The translations under genes were made by a program, and so were the position numbers. A model generated the notes under the pieces. That model was given only the letters and a program-made list of their open reading frames with translations. It searched no databases and had not been told where the DNA came from. A stretch of DNA of 46,734 bases from SFHK01 sp045538305. Lineage in GTDB: Bacteria > Bacillota > Clostridia > Christensenellales > Aristaeellaceae. The DNA lies in assembly GCA_045538305.1 (NCBI GenBank), contig JAZSRC010000049.1, forward strand, positions 1-46,734. Reading direction: 5' to 3'. This document shows, one piece after another, positions 15,819-24,538 of this stretch; positions within the stretch are counted from its first letter, which is position 1; every line of letters begins with the position of its first letter.

Positions 15819-17670
15819 GTTTTTCCTCCTCAAGCACTTCGATTACGCGGTTGCAAACGGAGCACGCGTCCATATGAAGCTCCTCTGTCTGCTGGGAAAC
15901 GGATGCATGCGCGATAAACCTGTCCGCAGCCCCGATAATCGTCACTCGGTTTTTACCGCCGTTTTCCTGAATCCATGAAAGAACGCCCTCTCCGAAGCCT
16001 CCGGCGCGCACGCCGTCTTCAAGCGTAAATACAGGGATATTATCCGAAAGGATCCGTGAAAGAACGCTTTCATCCATGGGCTTTATAAACCGCGCGTTGA
16101 CAACTGCTGCGAGAACGCCCGCATCATGAAGCTTTTTTGCTGCGTCAAGCGCGATTGACAGCATTCGTCCGCCGGCAAGGATTACCGCATCGCTTCCGTG
16201 CGCAACTTCATCCCACTGGCCAATTTCAAATGTTGCCCTATCGCTTTTTTCCTGAATCTCTTTGGGGTAGCGTATCGCCATTACGGAATCAACAAGTAAG
16301 CTCAGATCAATCATGCGCGTAAGCTCTGCGCTGTCTGCGGGGCAGGCCACGATGATATCCGGAACAGCCCGCAAGTAGGATATGTCGTATATCCCCTGAT
16401 GCGTTTCGCCGTCTGCGCCGTTCAATCCCGCGCGGTCAATCAAAAGCGTAACGGGGGCTTTGTTCAGGCATGCATCCATCATAACCTGATCGTATGCCCT
16501 TTGCAAAAACGTGGAATATATCGCCACAAACGGTTTCAGCCCGCCAAGCGCCATACCCGCCGCCATGGAAACGGCATGCTCCTCAGCAATACCCACGTCA
16601 AAACAGCGCTCCGGAAACTCTTTTTGAAATGCCTTAAGTCCGGTGCCATCCAGCATTGCCGCCGAAACGCATACAATGCTTGCCTCCTCTTTGGCTCTCT
16701 GAATCAAATGAGAAACCGCAATGCCTCCAGCGCTCATGCCGCCCTGGTTTCTGGCCTTACCGGAATCCACGAAAAACGGCGCAATGCCATGGAACCTGTC
16801 CGGGCGTTCCTCCGCATGCTGGTAGCCGCGTCCCTTTTGCGTCACCACATGGATGACAACCGGCTTTTCCGAATCCTTTGCCTTTTCAAATACGCGGATC
16901 ATGCCCTCTATATCGTGGCCGTCAATCGGTCCCAGATATTCAATACCGAGCGCGTCAAAAAACGAATCGCTGATCAAGAGCGATTTGATCGAATCGCGGA
17001 TGCGGATGAGCACCTTTGCCAGCTTGTCGCCGCAGCCGGGCATTCTCTCAAGCAGCGCGCGTACCTTCTGCTTCATCTTCCGATAAAAGCTGCTCTGACG
17101 CATTTGGGTCAGATGCGCGGACATTGCGCCTACATTTTTGGATATACTCATTTCATTGTCGTTCAATACCACAATCAGGCGCGTGCTGCTTTGCCCGGCG
17201 TCATTCAGCGCCTCGTAACACATGCCGCCGGTAAGCGCTCCGTCGCCTACAACAGCGATCACATGAGCGTCTTCGCCCTTCAGATCCCTTGCCCGCGCCG
17301 CTCCCAACGCCAAGGATATAGCGTCAGAGGCATGTCCGGCATTCGCCGGATCATACACGGACTCTTCGCGCCTGGGAAAGCCGCTGAGGCCGTCTTTTTT
17401 GCGCAGGGTATTCATACGGTCGGCGCGGCCCGTCAGGATTTTATGGGTATATGCCTGATGACCCACGTCGAAAAAAATCTTATCGTGCGGCGCATTGAAG
17501 GCGCAGTGAAGCGCGATGGTCATCTCTACAGCGCCCAGATTGGACGCCAGATGTCCGCCGTTTTCCGATACCGAATCAATCAGCTTGCACCGGATTTCAT
17601 CAGCAAGCCGTTTTCTGTCCTCATCGCCCAGACGCTTCAGATCGTCCGGCGAAAAAATTCTTTCTATCAT
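15802..17670 (-). CDS. dxs: 1-deoxy-D-xylulose-5-phosphate synthase
   Basis: A 622-aa thiamine diphosphate enzyme that condenses pyruvate and glyceraldehyde-3-phosphate, the first step of the MEP isoprenoid pathway. Seen: HVGHQAYTHK-like FFDVGHQAY near residue 66, the thiamine-binding GDGALTGGMCYEALND motif near residue 145, the transketolase C-half FDVGIAEEHAVSMAAG with the catalytic glutamate, and DRAGLNGADGETHQG. The length matches the family (about 620 aa). The ribosome site AAGAAG is weak. It is 17 bp downstream of ispA, so early and middle isoprenoid steps are co-transcribed. Confidence 0.97.
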   Translation of the reverse strand: MIERIFSPDDLKRLGDEDRKRLADEIRCKLIDSVSENGGHLASNLGAVEMTIALHCAFNAPHDKIFFDVGHQAYTHKILTGRADRMNTLRKKDGLSGFPRREESVYDPANAGHASDAISLALGAARARDLKGEDAHVIAVVGDGALTGGMCYEALNDAGQSSTRLIVVLNDNEMSISKNVGAMSAHLTQMRQSSFYRKMKQKVRALLERMPGCGDKLAKVLIRIRDSIKSLLISDSFFDALGIEYLGPIDGHDIEGMIRVFEKAKDSEKPVVIHVVTQKGRGYQHAEERPDRFHGIAPFFVDSGKARNQGGMSAGGIAVSHLIQRAKEEASIVCVSAAMLDGTGLKAFQKEFPERCFDVGIAEEHAVSMAAGMALGGLKPFVAIYSTFLQRAYDQVMMDACLNKAPVTLLIDRAGLNGADGETHQGIYDISYLRAVPDIIVACPADSAELTRMIDLSLLVDSVMAIRYPKEIQEKSDRATFEIGQWDEVAHGSDAVILAGGRMLSIALDAAKKLHDAGVLAAVVNARFIKPMDESVLSRILSDNIPVFTLEDGVRAGGFGEGVLSWIQENGGKNRVTIIGAADRFIAHASVSQQTEELHMDACSVCNRVIEVLEEEKHAASR

Positions 17671-17687
17671 ATCGAATTCTTCTTACA

Positions 17688-18590
17688 TCAATGATCTCGT
17701 CTTGCTACCGTTTCCGCAAGCTCCGTCAGGAAGCGTCCCTTTTCGCCAAATACCGAAAGCGCCTGAACCGCATCCGACAGATATTTCTCCACCTTCGCCT
17801 TCGCACCCTCCAACGAGTACAGGCTGACTGCCGTAAGTTTCGCGTCTCTTTGATCCTTACCGGTGGTTTTTCCAAGAAGCTCCTGATTGGCAGTAATGTC
17901 CAGCATATCGTCGGAAGCCTGGAAAAGCAGTCCGAATGCTTCGGCATATTCCGTTACGGCGTTAAGCGCACACGCCTTCGCGCCTGCAAGCCTTGCGCCT
18001 GCACGTACCGCGCCGACAAACATGGCCATGGTTTTTCCTCTATGGATATAGGTAAGCATGGACTCGCCCACATCATTCCGGCCCTCGCTGTACAAATCCG
18101 CGCACTGACCGGCAATCATGCCCGTCACGCCTGCGCCTCTTGCAATCTCGCTGGCAGCAAAAAGCGCATTTTCGCTATTATTGGCGTGAATAGCACTTTT
18201 CAGCATAATTTCATAAGCCATATTCAGAAGGCCGTCGCCGGCAAGAATCGCCTGGCCGACACCGAAAACCACATGGTTTGTCGGCATTCCGCGCCTGAGC
18301 TCATCATTGTCCATACCGGGAAGGTCGTCATGGATCAGCGAATAGGTATGTATCATTTCCATTGCGCATGCAAAATCAAGCGCATCCGATTCATTTCCGC
18401 CAAGCATTTCGCATGTCGCCAGCAGCATGGCCGGACGCAGGCGTTTTCCGCCGGCCAGCAGGCTGTAGCGCATCGATTTTGAAAGCAGGTACGGCATAGC
18501 ATCCGTCTCGAATGCACCGTCGCGGATTTTCGGTATCAGCTCGTTCAATCGAGCCTCTACAAGGCGCGCATACTCTGAAAGCGTTCTCAT
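17688..18590 (-). CDS. ispA: Polyprenyl (farnesyl) diphosphate synthase
   Basis: A 300-aa all-helical prenyltransferase that extends dimethylallyl/geranyl diphosphate with isopentenyl diphosphate. The first aspartate-rich motif is complete, DDLPGMD with D88, D89 and D94 followed by DELRRG, and the second lies in FQASDDMLD. GGKRLRPA near residue 48 binds the diphosphate of IPP. The residues just before the first motif (HTYSLIHDD) include Tyr and Ser in the region that sets chain length, in keeping with a C15 product, though chain length cannot be proved by eye. The ATG overlaps the xseB stop by 4 bp. Confidence 0.94.
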   Translation of the reverse strand: MRTLSEYARLVEARLNELIPKIRDGAFETDAMPYLLSKSMRYSLLAGGKRLRPAMLLATCEMLGGNESDALDFACAMEMIHTYSLIHDDLPGMDNDELRRGMPTNHVVFGVGQAILAGDGLLNMAYEIMLKSAIHANNSENALFAASEIARGAGVTGMIAGQCADLYSEGRNDVGESMLTYIHRGKTMAMFVGAVRAGARLAGAKACALNAVTEYAEAFGLLFQASDDMLDITANQELLGKTTGKDQRDAKLTAVSLYSLEGAKAKVEKYLSDAVQALSVFGEKGRFLTELAETVARRDH

Positions 18591-18808
18591 TCTACTATCC
18601 CCTCGCCTGTAATATCCCTTTCGCCCTGTCGCGTGATTTCAAGAATACGCCTGTCGCCTTCATCCAGCATTTTCTTAAGCGCATTATAGATTTCAACGCC
18701 CTTTCTATATGCTTCAAACGATTCCTCAAGCGGCATGTTTCCGTTCTCCATGCTCAGAACCAGCTTTTCCAGTTCCTCCATGCCGGCTTCAAACGTGAAT
18801 TCATTCAT
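18587..18808 (-). CDS. xseB: Exodeoxyribonuclease VII small subunit
   Basis: A 73-aa helical subunit of exonuclease VII. The text FEAGMEELEKLVLSMENGNMPLEESFEAYRKG is the family signature. The ATG at 18808 is chosen since AAAGGA precedes it and it lies just inside the end of xseA (8-bp overlap); an in-frame ATG 24 nt upstream would add residues not found in relatives. Several small subunits bind each XseA in the holoenzyme, which degrades single-stranded DNA from either end. Confidence 0.94.
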   Translation of the reverse strand: MNEFTFEAGMEELEKLVLSMENGNMPLEESFEAYRKGVEIYNALKKMLDEGDRRILEITRQGERDITGEGIVE

Positions 18809-20021
18809 AAACAGGATCCTTTCCCAAAACATCGATAACCGACGCCAGAATGGAGGCGTCCTTCATCTCTATCTGAACAGTATCGCCCGATTCCAAATCA
18901 GAACCGTCCGAAACCGGCCGCATATCCTTTTTTACATACGCGTATCCACGCATAAGCACGCGCTCCGGATTAAGGGCTGTCAGCATGGCGCTGACCTTCT
19001 CCAGTCGGCTTTTTCGGCCTTCCAGTGACTGACGGGAAGCATGCATCAGCGAAGAAAGCGAGCTCTCAAGAGCCCCTCGTCTGGCGTCTATGATCATTCG
19101 CCCAGGCATTTTCATATAAGCGCTTCTGGCAATCGCTTCAAGCCTCAGCCGCCTTTGCCGGTTTCCCGCAGACAGCGCGCCCGAAAGGCGGCTGTACAGC
19201 CCGCCAAGCGTACGTTCCCACTCTCCAATATCCGGAACCGCAATCTCCGCTGCGTTTGAAGGCGTAGCCGCGCGTACATCGGAAACAAAGTCGCTGATGG
19301 TAAAATCGATCTCATGACCTACACAGGAAACGATCGGTACACGACATTCATGAATGGCACGGGCGACCTTTTCCTCGTTAAACGCCCACATATCCTCCAT
19401 TGATCCTCCGCCGCGCCCAACCAATATCACATCCGCCCGTCCATCCCTTTCAAGAAGCCTTATCGACCGCACGATCTCGTCAGCCGCCGGAAGTCCCTGC
19501 ACGGCGCAAGGCGCGATGACGATATTGATTCTGGGATTTCGCGCACGCGCAACGCGCACAATGTCGCGGAATGCGGCGCCCGTAATCGAAGTTACAACGC
19601 CTATCGTTTTGGGCATCACGGGCAGCGTTTTTTTGATGGCCGGGTCGAAAAGGCCCTCGTCCGCAAGTTTCTTCTTAAGCCTTTCAAAGGCTTCAAACAA
19701 ATTGCCCGAGCCGTCTTTCATCATTTCATCCACATACAGCTGATACGACCCGCTCACCGTATACAAACCCGCTGCGCCGACGACTACAACCTGTTGTCCG
19801 TCCTCCGGGCGAAAATCAAGCCTAATTGCCTGTTGGCGGAACATAGCGCAATTGACCCTGGCATTTTCATCCTTCAGGGTAAAATACAAATGCCCGCTTA
19901 CATGCCGCTTGAAGCCGGATATTTCGCCGCGAACGCGCACGCTTCTGAGCATGGCGTCGCCAGCGAGCTTCAGGCGAACATATTCATTCAATTCACTTAC
20001 GCTAAGCGTCCATTCACCCAT
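18801..20021 (-). CDS. xseA: Exodeoxyribonuclease VII large subunit
   Basis: A 406-aa subunit with an N-terminal OB-fold (residues 1-100: SVSELNEYVRLKL, VRGEISGFKRHVSGHLYFTLKDENA) and a catalytic domain carrying IGVVTSITGAAFRDI, ILVGRGGGSMEDMWAFNEE and CVGHEIDFTISDFVSDVRAATPSNAAE, followed by a helical region. The length is slightly below B. subtilis XseA (448 aa), mostly in the C-terminal coiled coil. The ATG at 20021 matches the MGE start of homologs and has GGAG 7 nt upstream; it overlaps folD by 8 bp. Confidence 0.96.
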   Translation of the reverse strand: MGEWTLSVSELNEYVRLKLAGDAMLRSVRVRGEISGFKRHVSGHLYFTLKDENARVNCAMFRQQAIRLDFRPEDGQQVVVVGAAGLYTVSGSYQLYVDEMMKDGSGNLFEAFERLKKKLADEGLFDPAIKKTLPVMPKTIGVVTSITGAAFRDIVRVARARNPRINIVIAPCAVQGLPAADEIVRSIRLLERDGRADVILVGRGGGSMEDMWAFNEEKVARAIHECRVPIVSCVGHEIDFTISDFVSDVRAATPSNAAEIAVPDIGEWERTLGGLYSRLSGALSAGNRQRRLRLEAIARSAYMKMPGRMIIDARRGALESSLSSLMHASRQSLEGRKSRLEKVSAMLTALNPERVLMRGYAYVKKDMRPVSDGSDLESGDTVQIEMKDASILASVIDVLGKDPVYE

Positions 20022-20868
20022 TCTGATACTCCGCAGCAATAATCGTATTCTTAAGCAGCATGGCGATCGTCATAGGACCCACGCCGCCGGGAACCGGGGT
20101 TATCGCGCCAGCTACCTGCACGGCGCTGTCAAAATCTACGTCCCCCTTCAGGGTTCCATCCTCCATTCGGGAAATGCCGACGTCAATCACATATGCGCCC
20201 GGCTTCAGCATGTCGCCCGTGATCTCACACGGCCTTCCCATCGCGCTGATTACAATATCGGCGCTTGAAAGATGCTGCTTCAGATTCTGTGTTCTGGAGT
20301 GACACATCGTAACCGTGCAGTTTTCCCTAAGAAGCATCATAGCGACGGGTTTGCCGACGATATTGCTTCTTCCGATTACAACGGCATTTTTACCCGCAAG
20401 CGAGGCGCCCGCACGTTTTAACAGTTCTATGCAACCGGCAGGCGTACACGGTTCAAGAACTGCGCCCTTTCTCATCAGCTCACCCGCGTTCATCGGGTGA
20501 AAGCCGTCCACATCCTTGTCCGCCGAAACCGAACGAAGAACATTTTCCTCCGAGATGTGCAGCGGCAGCGGAAGCTGAACGAGTATGCCGTTCACGTCCG
20601 GATCGTTGTTCAGCCGTTCAATCTCCGAAATAATCTCGCTTTCGGAAACATCCTTGGGATATATTTTCGCAATACTCCCAATTCCCACCCAGCTGCATGC
20701 CTTCCGCTTGGAGGCAACGTATACCTGACTTGCCGGATTATCGCCTGCCAGTATTACGGCAAGCACAGGCTGTTTCCCAAATTTCTGTTTATATGCCTCC
20801 GCGCGTTCCTTCACTCCGGCGCGAACGGATCTTGCAATCTCTTTTCCGTCTATGATCATTGCAGTCAT
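20014..20868 (-). CDS. folD: Methylenetetrahydrofolate dehydrogenase/cyclohydrolase
   Basis: A 284-aa bifunctional enzyme interconverting 5,10-methylene-THF, 5,10-methenyl-THF and 10-formyl-THF with NADP(H). Seen: the catalytic YVASKRKAC (tyrosine and lysine of the YxxxK motif near residues 50-54), GILVQLPLPLH, DKDVDGFHPMNAGEL, the nucleotide-binding VVIGRSNIVGKPVAMML and the closing TPVPGGVGPMTIAMLL. All are intact. Start overlaps the upstream gene by 4 bp. It belongs to the conserved nusB-folD-xseA cluster. Confidence 0.97.
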   Translation of the reverse strand: MTAMIIDGKEIARSVRAGVKERAEAYKQKFGKQPVLAVILAGDNPASQVYVASKRKACSWVGIGSIAKIYPKDVSESEIISEIERLNNDPDVNGILVQLPLPLHISEENVLRSVSADKDVDGFHPMNAGELMRKGAVLEPCTPAGCIELLKRAGASLAGKNAVVIGRSNIVGKPVAMMLLRENCTVTMCHSRTQNLKQHLSSADIVISAMGRPCEITGDMLKPGAYVIDVGISRMEDGTLKGDVDFDSAVQVAGAITPVPGGVGPMTIAMLLKNTIIAAEYQNG

Positions 20869-21812
20869 TTACATCCTCCAAACAGCTCTTCGCCAAGCAA
20901 TGCAACGCCGCAGGCATTATCGCCGGAAAGCTCCGGCTTCGCCCAGTGTACATCGCAAATGCAGCCAAGCTTTTTTAAGCGCACGGGCAGCAGCGTTCGC
21001 AAATAGACGCTGGAAGCGACGCCGCCCGCCAAAAGTGCGTGCTTCACGCCGCTTTTTTGCACCGCATCGTTTAAGAGCCATGCAATGGCGCGCGAAAGGT
21101 ATGAATACACTTCCGCGGCAATATCTTCCTTTGTCAGATCACCCCGATCAATCAGGCGCATTGCCTGCGCCTCCGCACCGGAAAACGAGCAATGGCCATC
21201 CTTGTGCGAAAGCGGAAACAGGCTTTTCGCCTTCCCATTAACGGCAAGCCGCTCCATATGCGGCCCGGCTGGAAATCCTAAGCCAAGCTTCACGCCCACG
21301 CGGTCCACAAACTGTCCCGCATGCAGATCATTGGAGCCGCCAATCAGCGAAATATTCAGTTTTTCATCCACAAGCAGCGTTTCAGTCGTGCCTCCGGACA
21401 AATGCATGGCAATAAAAGGCCCCTTATCAAGGCCCGAATCCACCATTGCCGCGCGGACATGTCCCTTCTGGTGACTGGTTTCAAAAAACGGAACGCCCAT
21501 CAGCGATGCGACGCTGCGTCCAACTGACTCGCCCACCAAAAATACCGGCATATAGCTGCCGTCCACATCCCTGGGCCGGGTAGAAGCGCAAACGGCTACA
21601 ATCCGCGCATCCGGCGCCTGATCCATCATTCTTTGAATATTGGCATGAATGGCTACTGTATGCTGAAACATGCCGTCCGACTGACGCAGGCCGCGTTCGC
21701 CGGTTTTTACTTCCAGAAGTTTTCTTTCTGAAGCAAGCACACGCCCGCCGCCTGCAAGGGCAACGGACGTGGTATAACAGCTGGTATCAATCCCGAGAAC
21801 GCAATTTGTCAC
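20865..21812 (-). CDS. TsaD/Kae1-like paralog (peptidase M22 family)
   Basis: A 315-aa ASKHA-fold protein related to TsaD, the subunit that forms threonylcarbamoyladenosine (t6A) on tRNA. The metal ligands of TsaD are kept: H114 and H118 in SHQKGH and D298 in SGDNACGVALLGEE; phosphate-binding LGIDTSCYTTSVAL and LSGGTTETLL are also present. It is shorter than TsaD (about 335-340 aa) and lies between nusB and folD rather than with tsaB/tsaE. Clostridia often carry such a second copy here, annotated O-sialoglycoprotein endopeptidase, with no known role. The start is GTG, overlapping the nusB stop (GTGA). It could be the only TsaD of this genome, which the window cannot exclude. Confidence 0.85.
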   Translation of the reverse strand: MTNCVLGIDTSCYTTSVALAGGGRVLASERKLLEVKTGERGLRQSDGMFQHTVAIHANIQRMMDQAPDARIVAVCASTRPRDVDGSYMPVFLVGESVGRSVASLMGVPFFETSHQKGHVRAAMVDSGLDKGPFIAMHLSGGTTETLLVDEKLNISLIGGSNDLHAGQFVDRVGVKLGLGFPAGPHMERLAVNGKAKSLFPLSHKDGHCSFSGAEAQAMRLIDRGDLTKEDIAAEVYSYLSRAIAWLLNDAVQKSGVKHALLAGGVASSVYLRTLLPVRLKKLGCICDVHWAKPELSGDNACGVALLGEELFGGCK

Positions 21813-22207
21813 GCTTTCTCGCCTCTCATAATGCTTCCAAGAACACCGTTGATAAACGTACCTGCCTTTTCGGTGGAATACGTATTGGCGATTTCAACGG
21901 CTTCGTTGATGCCGATGCCCTGCGGCAGCTTCTCATACAGAATCTCATATACCGCTACGCGCAGTATGGAAAGATCCACGCGGGTAATGCGCTCAATCGG
22001 CCATCCGATGGCATATTTGGCAATTTTGCCATCGATTTCTTCACGATTATTCTTTACGCCTTCTACAAGCACATCCACATATCCGGCTTCGCTTTCATTG
22101 GGCTGAATCTCAAGCATGCCCAACTTCGTATCCTCGCCGCCGTCTCCGCCCATTTCCCATTCATAAACAAGCTGCATCGCTCTGACGCGCGCATCCGATC
22201 GTTTCAT
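21809..22207 (-). CDS. nusB: Transcription antitermination factor NusB
   Basis: A 132-aa helical RNA-binding protein that with NusE (S10) recognises boxA in rRNA leader transcripts. Recognisable blocks are SDARVRAMQLVYEWEMGG at the N-terminus, IAKYAIGWPIERITRVDLSILRVAVYEILY in the middle and GIGINEAVEIANTYSTEKAGTFINGVLG near the end. The length is typical. A modest AGGA precedes the ATG. It is followed by the TsaD-like gene with a 4-bp overlap and preceded by amaP with a 43-bp gap. Confidence 0.95.
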   Translation of the reverse strand: MKRSDARVRAMQLVYEWEMGGDGGEDTKLGMLEIQPNESEAGYVDVLVEGVKNNREEIDGKIAKYAIGWPIERITRVDLSILRVAVYEILYEKLPQGIGINEAVEIANTYSTEKAGTFINGVLGSIMRGEKA

Positions 22208-22250
22208 AATCAGGTCCTACCCCGTTTCCGTAGTTACTTGCGTTTTCTAA

Positions 22251-23321
22251 TTATTCCTTTTCAGAACCAAATTCAATGTTTTCTTCCTCGGCGCTGACAA
22301 AATCGGTCCACACGAAAGGCTTGCGCTTTTCTTCCGCCTTTTTGTCCTCGCTGTTGGCTTGCGCTTCTACAGCCTGAGTATCATCCTCAGCCGCCTCTTC
22401 GAAATCGCCGGCTGCCTTGAAATAGCTTTCGGGTTCTTCGCGTTTTTCCTGAACTTCATCGGCTTCCTTGGTAAGCTCTTCCAGGATATCCTCTTCAGCG
22501 CAGGCTTCCCGGAAAATTTCCTCGGATTCTTCCTCGACGTCTGCCTCGGCTTCTTCTTCAGCTACTTCCTCGGCTTCTTCCTGAATTTCCGCCTTGGTTT
22601 TCACTTCCGGCTCTTCCTCGTTTTCTTCCGTTAGCTCGATATCATAGGGCACATCGACCTCTTCATCAAGGTCGGCTTTCTCTTCGCACGGCGTTTCGGC
22701 AGGCGCTTCCTCCTGAACTTTTGCAGGCGCTTCTCTGCGGAACGCTGCAAGAGAACCCAGCTTCACGCCTTCTTCCGGAACGTTTATACCGGATATTTTC
22801 ACATTTACGCCATTGATTTCAATGCCGTTTACATCCACCAACTGGCTGCGAACAGCGTTCTGAATGGCATGGGTGGCGGCGGGAATGTCGATGTTGGCAT
22901 CTACAGCGATATCGATCAGTATGTCGACGCGCTGCGCAGAATATCCTGTTGTTATCTTAATATCGCTGATGCCCTCGGGCGTGCCGATCACCTGAGTAAC
23001 CAGCTCGTCCAGCGTTTCCTGAGCAATCAGAACAGCGTCGCCCTCGGTTCCTTTGAGGGTAATCATGCGAACCTTTTTAGGATCTCCATGATACAGGCCG
23101 ATCATGAACACCTGAACGCACAGAAGCGCCAGCAGGATTACCATAAGCAGAAGCACAATCAGGCCGAAAGCGCTGAATCCACCGTCACCACGAACGATCA
23201 TACTATTGAACGCGCCGTATACATTTACGCCAAACGCCTCAAGCGCAAGAAATACCGTGGCCAAAAAGCCAAGGCATGCAAAGGCCATAACCGTAATGCG
23301 GTTAAAAAGCTTCATCTTCAT
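22251..23321 (-). CDS. amaP: AmaP-like membrane anchor with long acidic tail
   Basis: A 356-aa protein with two N-terminal membrane helices (about residues 8-30 and 50-73), a short Asp23-like or AmaP domain (residues about 80-190, including VRMITLKGTEGDAVLIAQETLDELV and INGVNVKISGI), and then about 155 residues dominated by Glu and Ala. AmaP anchors the abundant Asp23 protein at the membrane in Firmicutes and usually has under 200 residues, so the tail is unusual. Its start codon follows the asp23 stop with no gap (TAAATG), with AGAGGTG upstream. The product probably works with the Asp23-family protein in envelope stress or envelope homeostasis. The acidic tail is predicted disordered. Confidence 0.82.
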   Translation of the reverse strand: MKMKLFNRITVMAFACLGFLATVFLALEAFGVNVYGAFNSMIVRGDGGFSAFGLIVLLLMVILLALLCVQVFMIGLYHGDPKKVRMITLKGTEGDAVLIAQETLDELVTQVIGTPEGISDIKITTGYSAQRVDILIDIAVDANIDIPAATHAIQNAVRSQLVDVNGIEINGVNVKISGINVPEEGVKLGSLAAFRREAPAKVQEEAPAETPCEEKADLDEEVDVPYDIELTEENEEEPEVKTKAEIQEEAEEVAEEEAEADVEEESEEIFREACAEEDILEELTKEADEVQEKREEPESYFKAAGDFEEAAEDDTQAVEAQANSEDKKAEEKRKPFVWTDFVSAEEENIEFGSEKE

Positions 23322-23948
23322 TTACTGCACCTCTTCCTGAACGTCTGTATCCGCCTTCTCCTCCCCGGAAGCTTCTTCCTCGGTGAGTTCTACATCTTCA
23401 AGCTCCAGCACGTATTCGCCGTCATCCTCATCATCGGCGTCCGTTTCGGCTTTCGCTTCTTCTTTCTTCTCCTCAGGCGCGGGAACGGGCACCGGAGACG
23501 GACGCTTTTCCAAAAGCTTGCGCTGCGCCATTTCAAGCTCGGCTACCGCGCGATTTTCGCGTTCAAAGCTAACGCCCGTTACATGAACGTCCACATTCTT
23601 GACGACCATGCCGGTCATGGTTTCAATCGCCTTTTTCACATTTTCCTGAATATCGTTTGCCACTTCGGGAACAGGCGAACCGTATTCCACAATGATGGTA
23701 ACGTCAACGGAAACCTCGTTATCCGCCACATCAACTTTGATGCCGCGGGTAAGATTGCGCGAATTACTCTGTCCTCTGCGTACAAAAATATCCGCAAAGC
23801 TGCCGGACGTTCCACTGACGGTATCAGCAACGCCCTCGACCTCGGTAACCGCAAGACCTGCAATTGTAGCCACTACATCCGATGCAAAATACACCAGACC
23901 ATTGGAATTCGTATCCAGCCTTACGTCGGAAGTATTATTTTCAGCCAT
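23322..23948 (-). CDS. Asp23/Gls24 family envelope stress protein
   Basis: A 208-aa protein with an Asp23 domain at residues 10-130: LVYFASDVVATIAGLAVTEVEGV, then VDVTIIVEYGSPVPEVANDIQENVKKAIETMTGMVVKNVDVHVTGVSF. The C-terminal 70 residues are Glu/Asp-rich, like the tail of the neighbouring AmaP-like protein. The genes are adjacent to nusB as in many Firmicutes (yqhY position in B. subtilis, where YqhY influences acetyl-CoA carboxylase activity; accBC is absent here). AAGGAGG precedes the ATG by 6 nt. A good promoter lies upstream, so this gene heads the long operon reaching at least to tlyA. Confidence 0.92.
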   Translation of the reverse strand: MAENNTSDVRLDTNSNGLVYFASDVVATIAGLAVTEVEGVADTVSGTSGSFADIFVRRGQSNSRNLTRGIKVDVADNEVSVDVTIIVEYGSPVPEVANDIQENVKKAIETMTGMVVKNVDVHVTGVSFERENRAVAELEMAQRKLLEKRPSPVPVPAPEEKKEEAKAETDADDEDDGEYVLELEDVELTEEEASGEEKADTDVQEEVQ

Positions 23949-24012
23949 AAGCCTGCCTCCTTGAAAACACGGTATTGCCGTAGGTCACATATCTATGACC
24001 TTCCACTTTATA

Positions 24013-24042
24013 ATTATATCAGACTTTTTGCCAAAACGCAAA
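24013..24042 (-). promoter_or_regulatory. Sigma-A promoter heading the asp23-nusB-dxs-tlyA operon
   Basis: Minus-strand TTTGCG (24037-24042), 18-bp spacer, perfect TATAAT (24013-24018) with extended -10 TGA directly before it. It starts only a few bases after the spoIIIAH stop; no terminator is visible between the two operons. Confidence 0.72.
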
Positions 24043-24046
24043 CAGT

Positions 24047-24538
24047 TTATTCCTCATCCTTCCCGACAGTCATGATTTTTACGTTTCCGGCCGTTTGCCC
24101 CGTTTCGCGCATCACCAGTTCCAGGATCATTGCGCTTTCTTCAAGGGAAAGGCTTTCCCGTTTTACAACCACATTGATCGAATCCGAATGAACCGTCGCG
24201 CAGCAGCCCTGAAATCCCCGTATGCTCAGTATCCCTTCAATCGTATTTTCCATTTCCATATATCTGGAAAGCGCCACCAGCTCACGCCGCGCTTCATTTC
24301 GGACATCGCTGTCCGCTCCTTCGTCTGCAGCCACTGCATTCAGCTGCAGCATTTCAATTTCCCGCACCTGCGCGCGTTCCGCCCGGAATGCCTCCACAGC
24401 GTCTTCCGGAGGGATTCCATTGCCTTTGTCCGCCGAATACGTTTGGGAATTTCTTCCAGTATATGTATAATGCGCCGAAACAATCAGCGAAAAGCACACA
24501 ATCAGCACAGAGGCGATCCCCAACGCGCGGTCAATCAT
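24047..24538 (-). CDS. spoIIIAH: Stage III sporulation protein AH (SpoIIIAH)
   Basis: A 163-aa protein with one membrane helix (about residues 7-24) and an extracytoplasmic ring-building domain of the YscJ/FliF type that pairs with forespore SpoIIQ to form the feeding-tube channel. Helical residues 55-110 (REIEMLQLNAVAADEG, NEARRELVALSRYMEME) precede the folded part NTIEGILSIRGFQGCCATVHSDSINVVVK. The ATG at 24538 overlaps the spoIIIAG end by 8 bp; a TTG two codons upstream, with GGGGAG before it, is an alternative. It is shorter than B. subtilis SpoIIIAH (218 aa). It closes the operon. Confidence 0.88.
   Translation of the reverse strand: MIDRALGIASVLIVCFSLIVSAHYTYTGRNSQTYSADKGNGIPPEDAVEAFRAERAQVREIEMLQLNAVAADEGADSDVRNEARRELVALSRYMEMENTIEGILSIRGFQGCCATVHSDSINVVVKRESLSLEESAMILELVMRETGQTAGNVKIMTVGKDEE

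Noticed and set aside
15819..15833. Longer TlyA start
   Set aside because: The ATG at 15818 has GAGGAGG at ideal distance; the upstream ATG has none.
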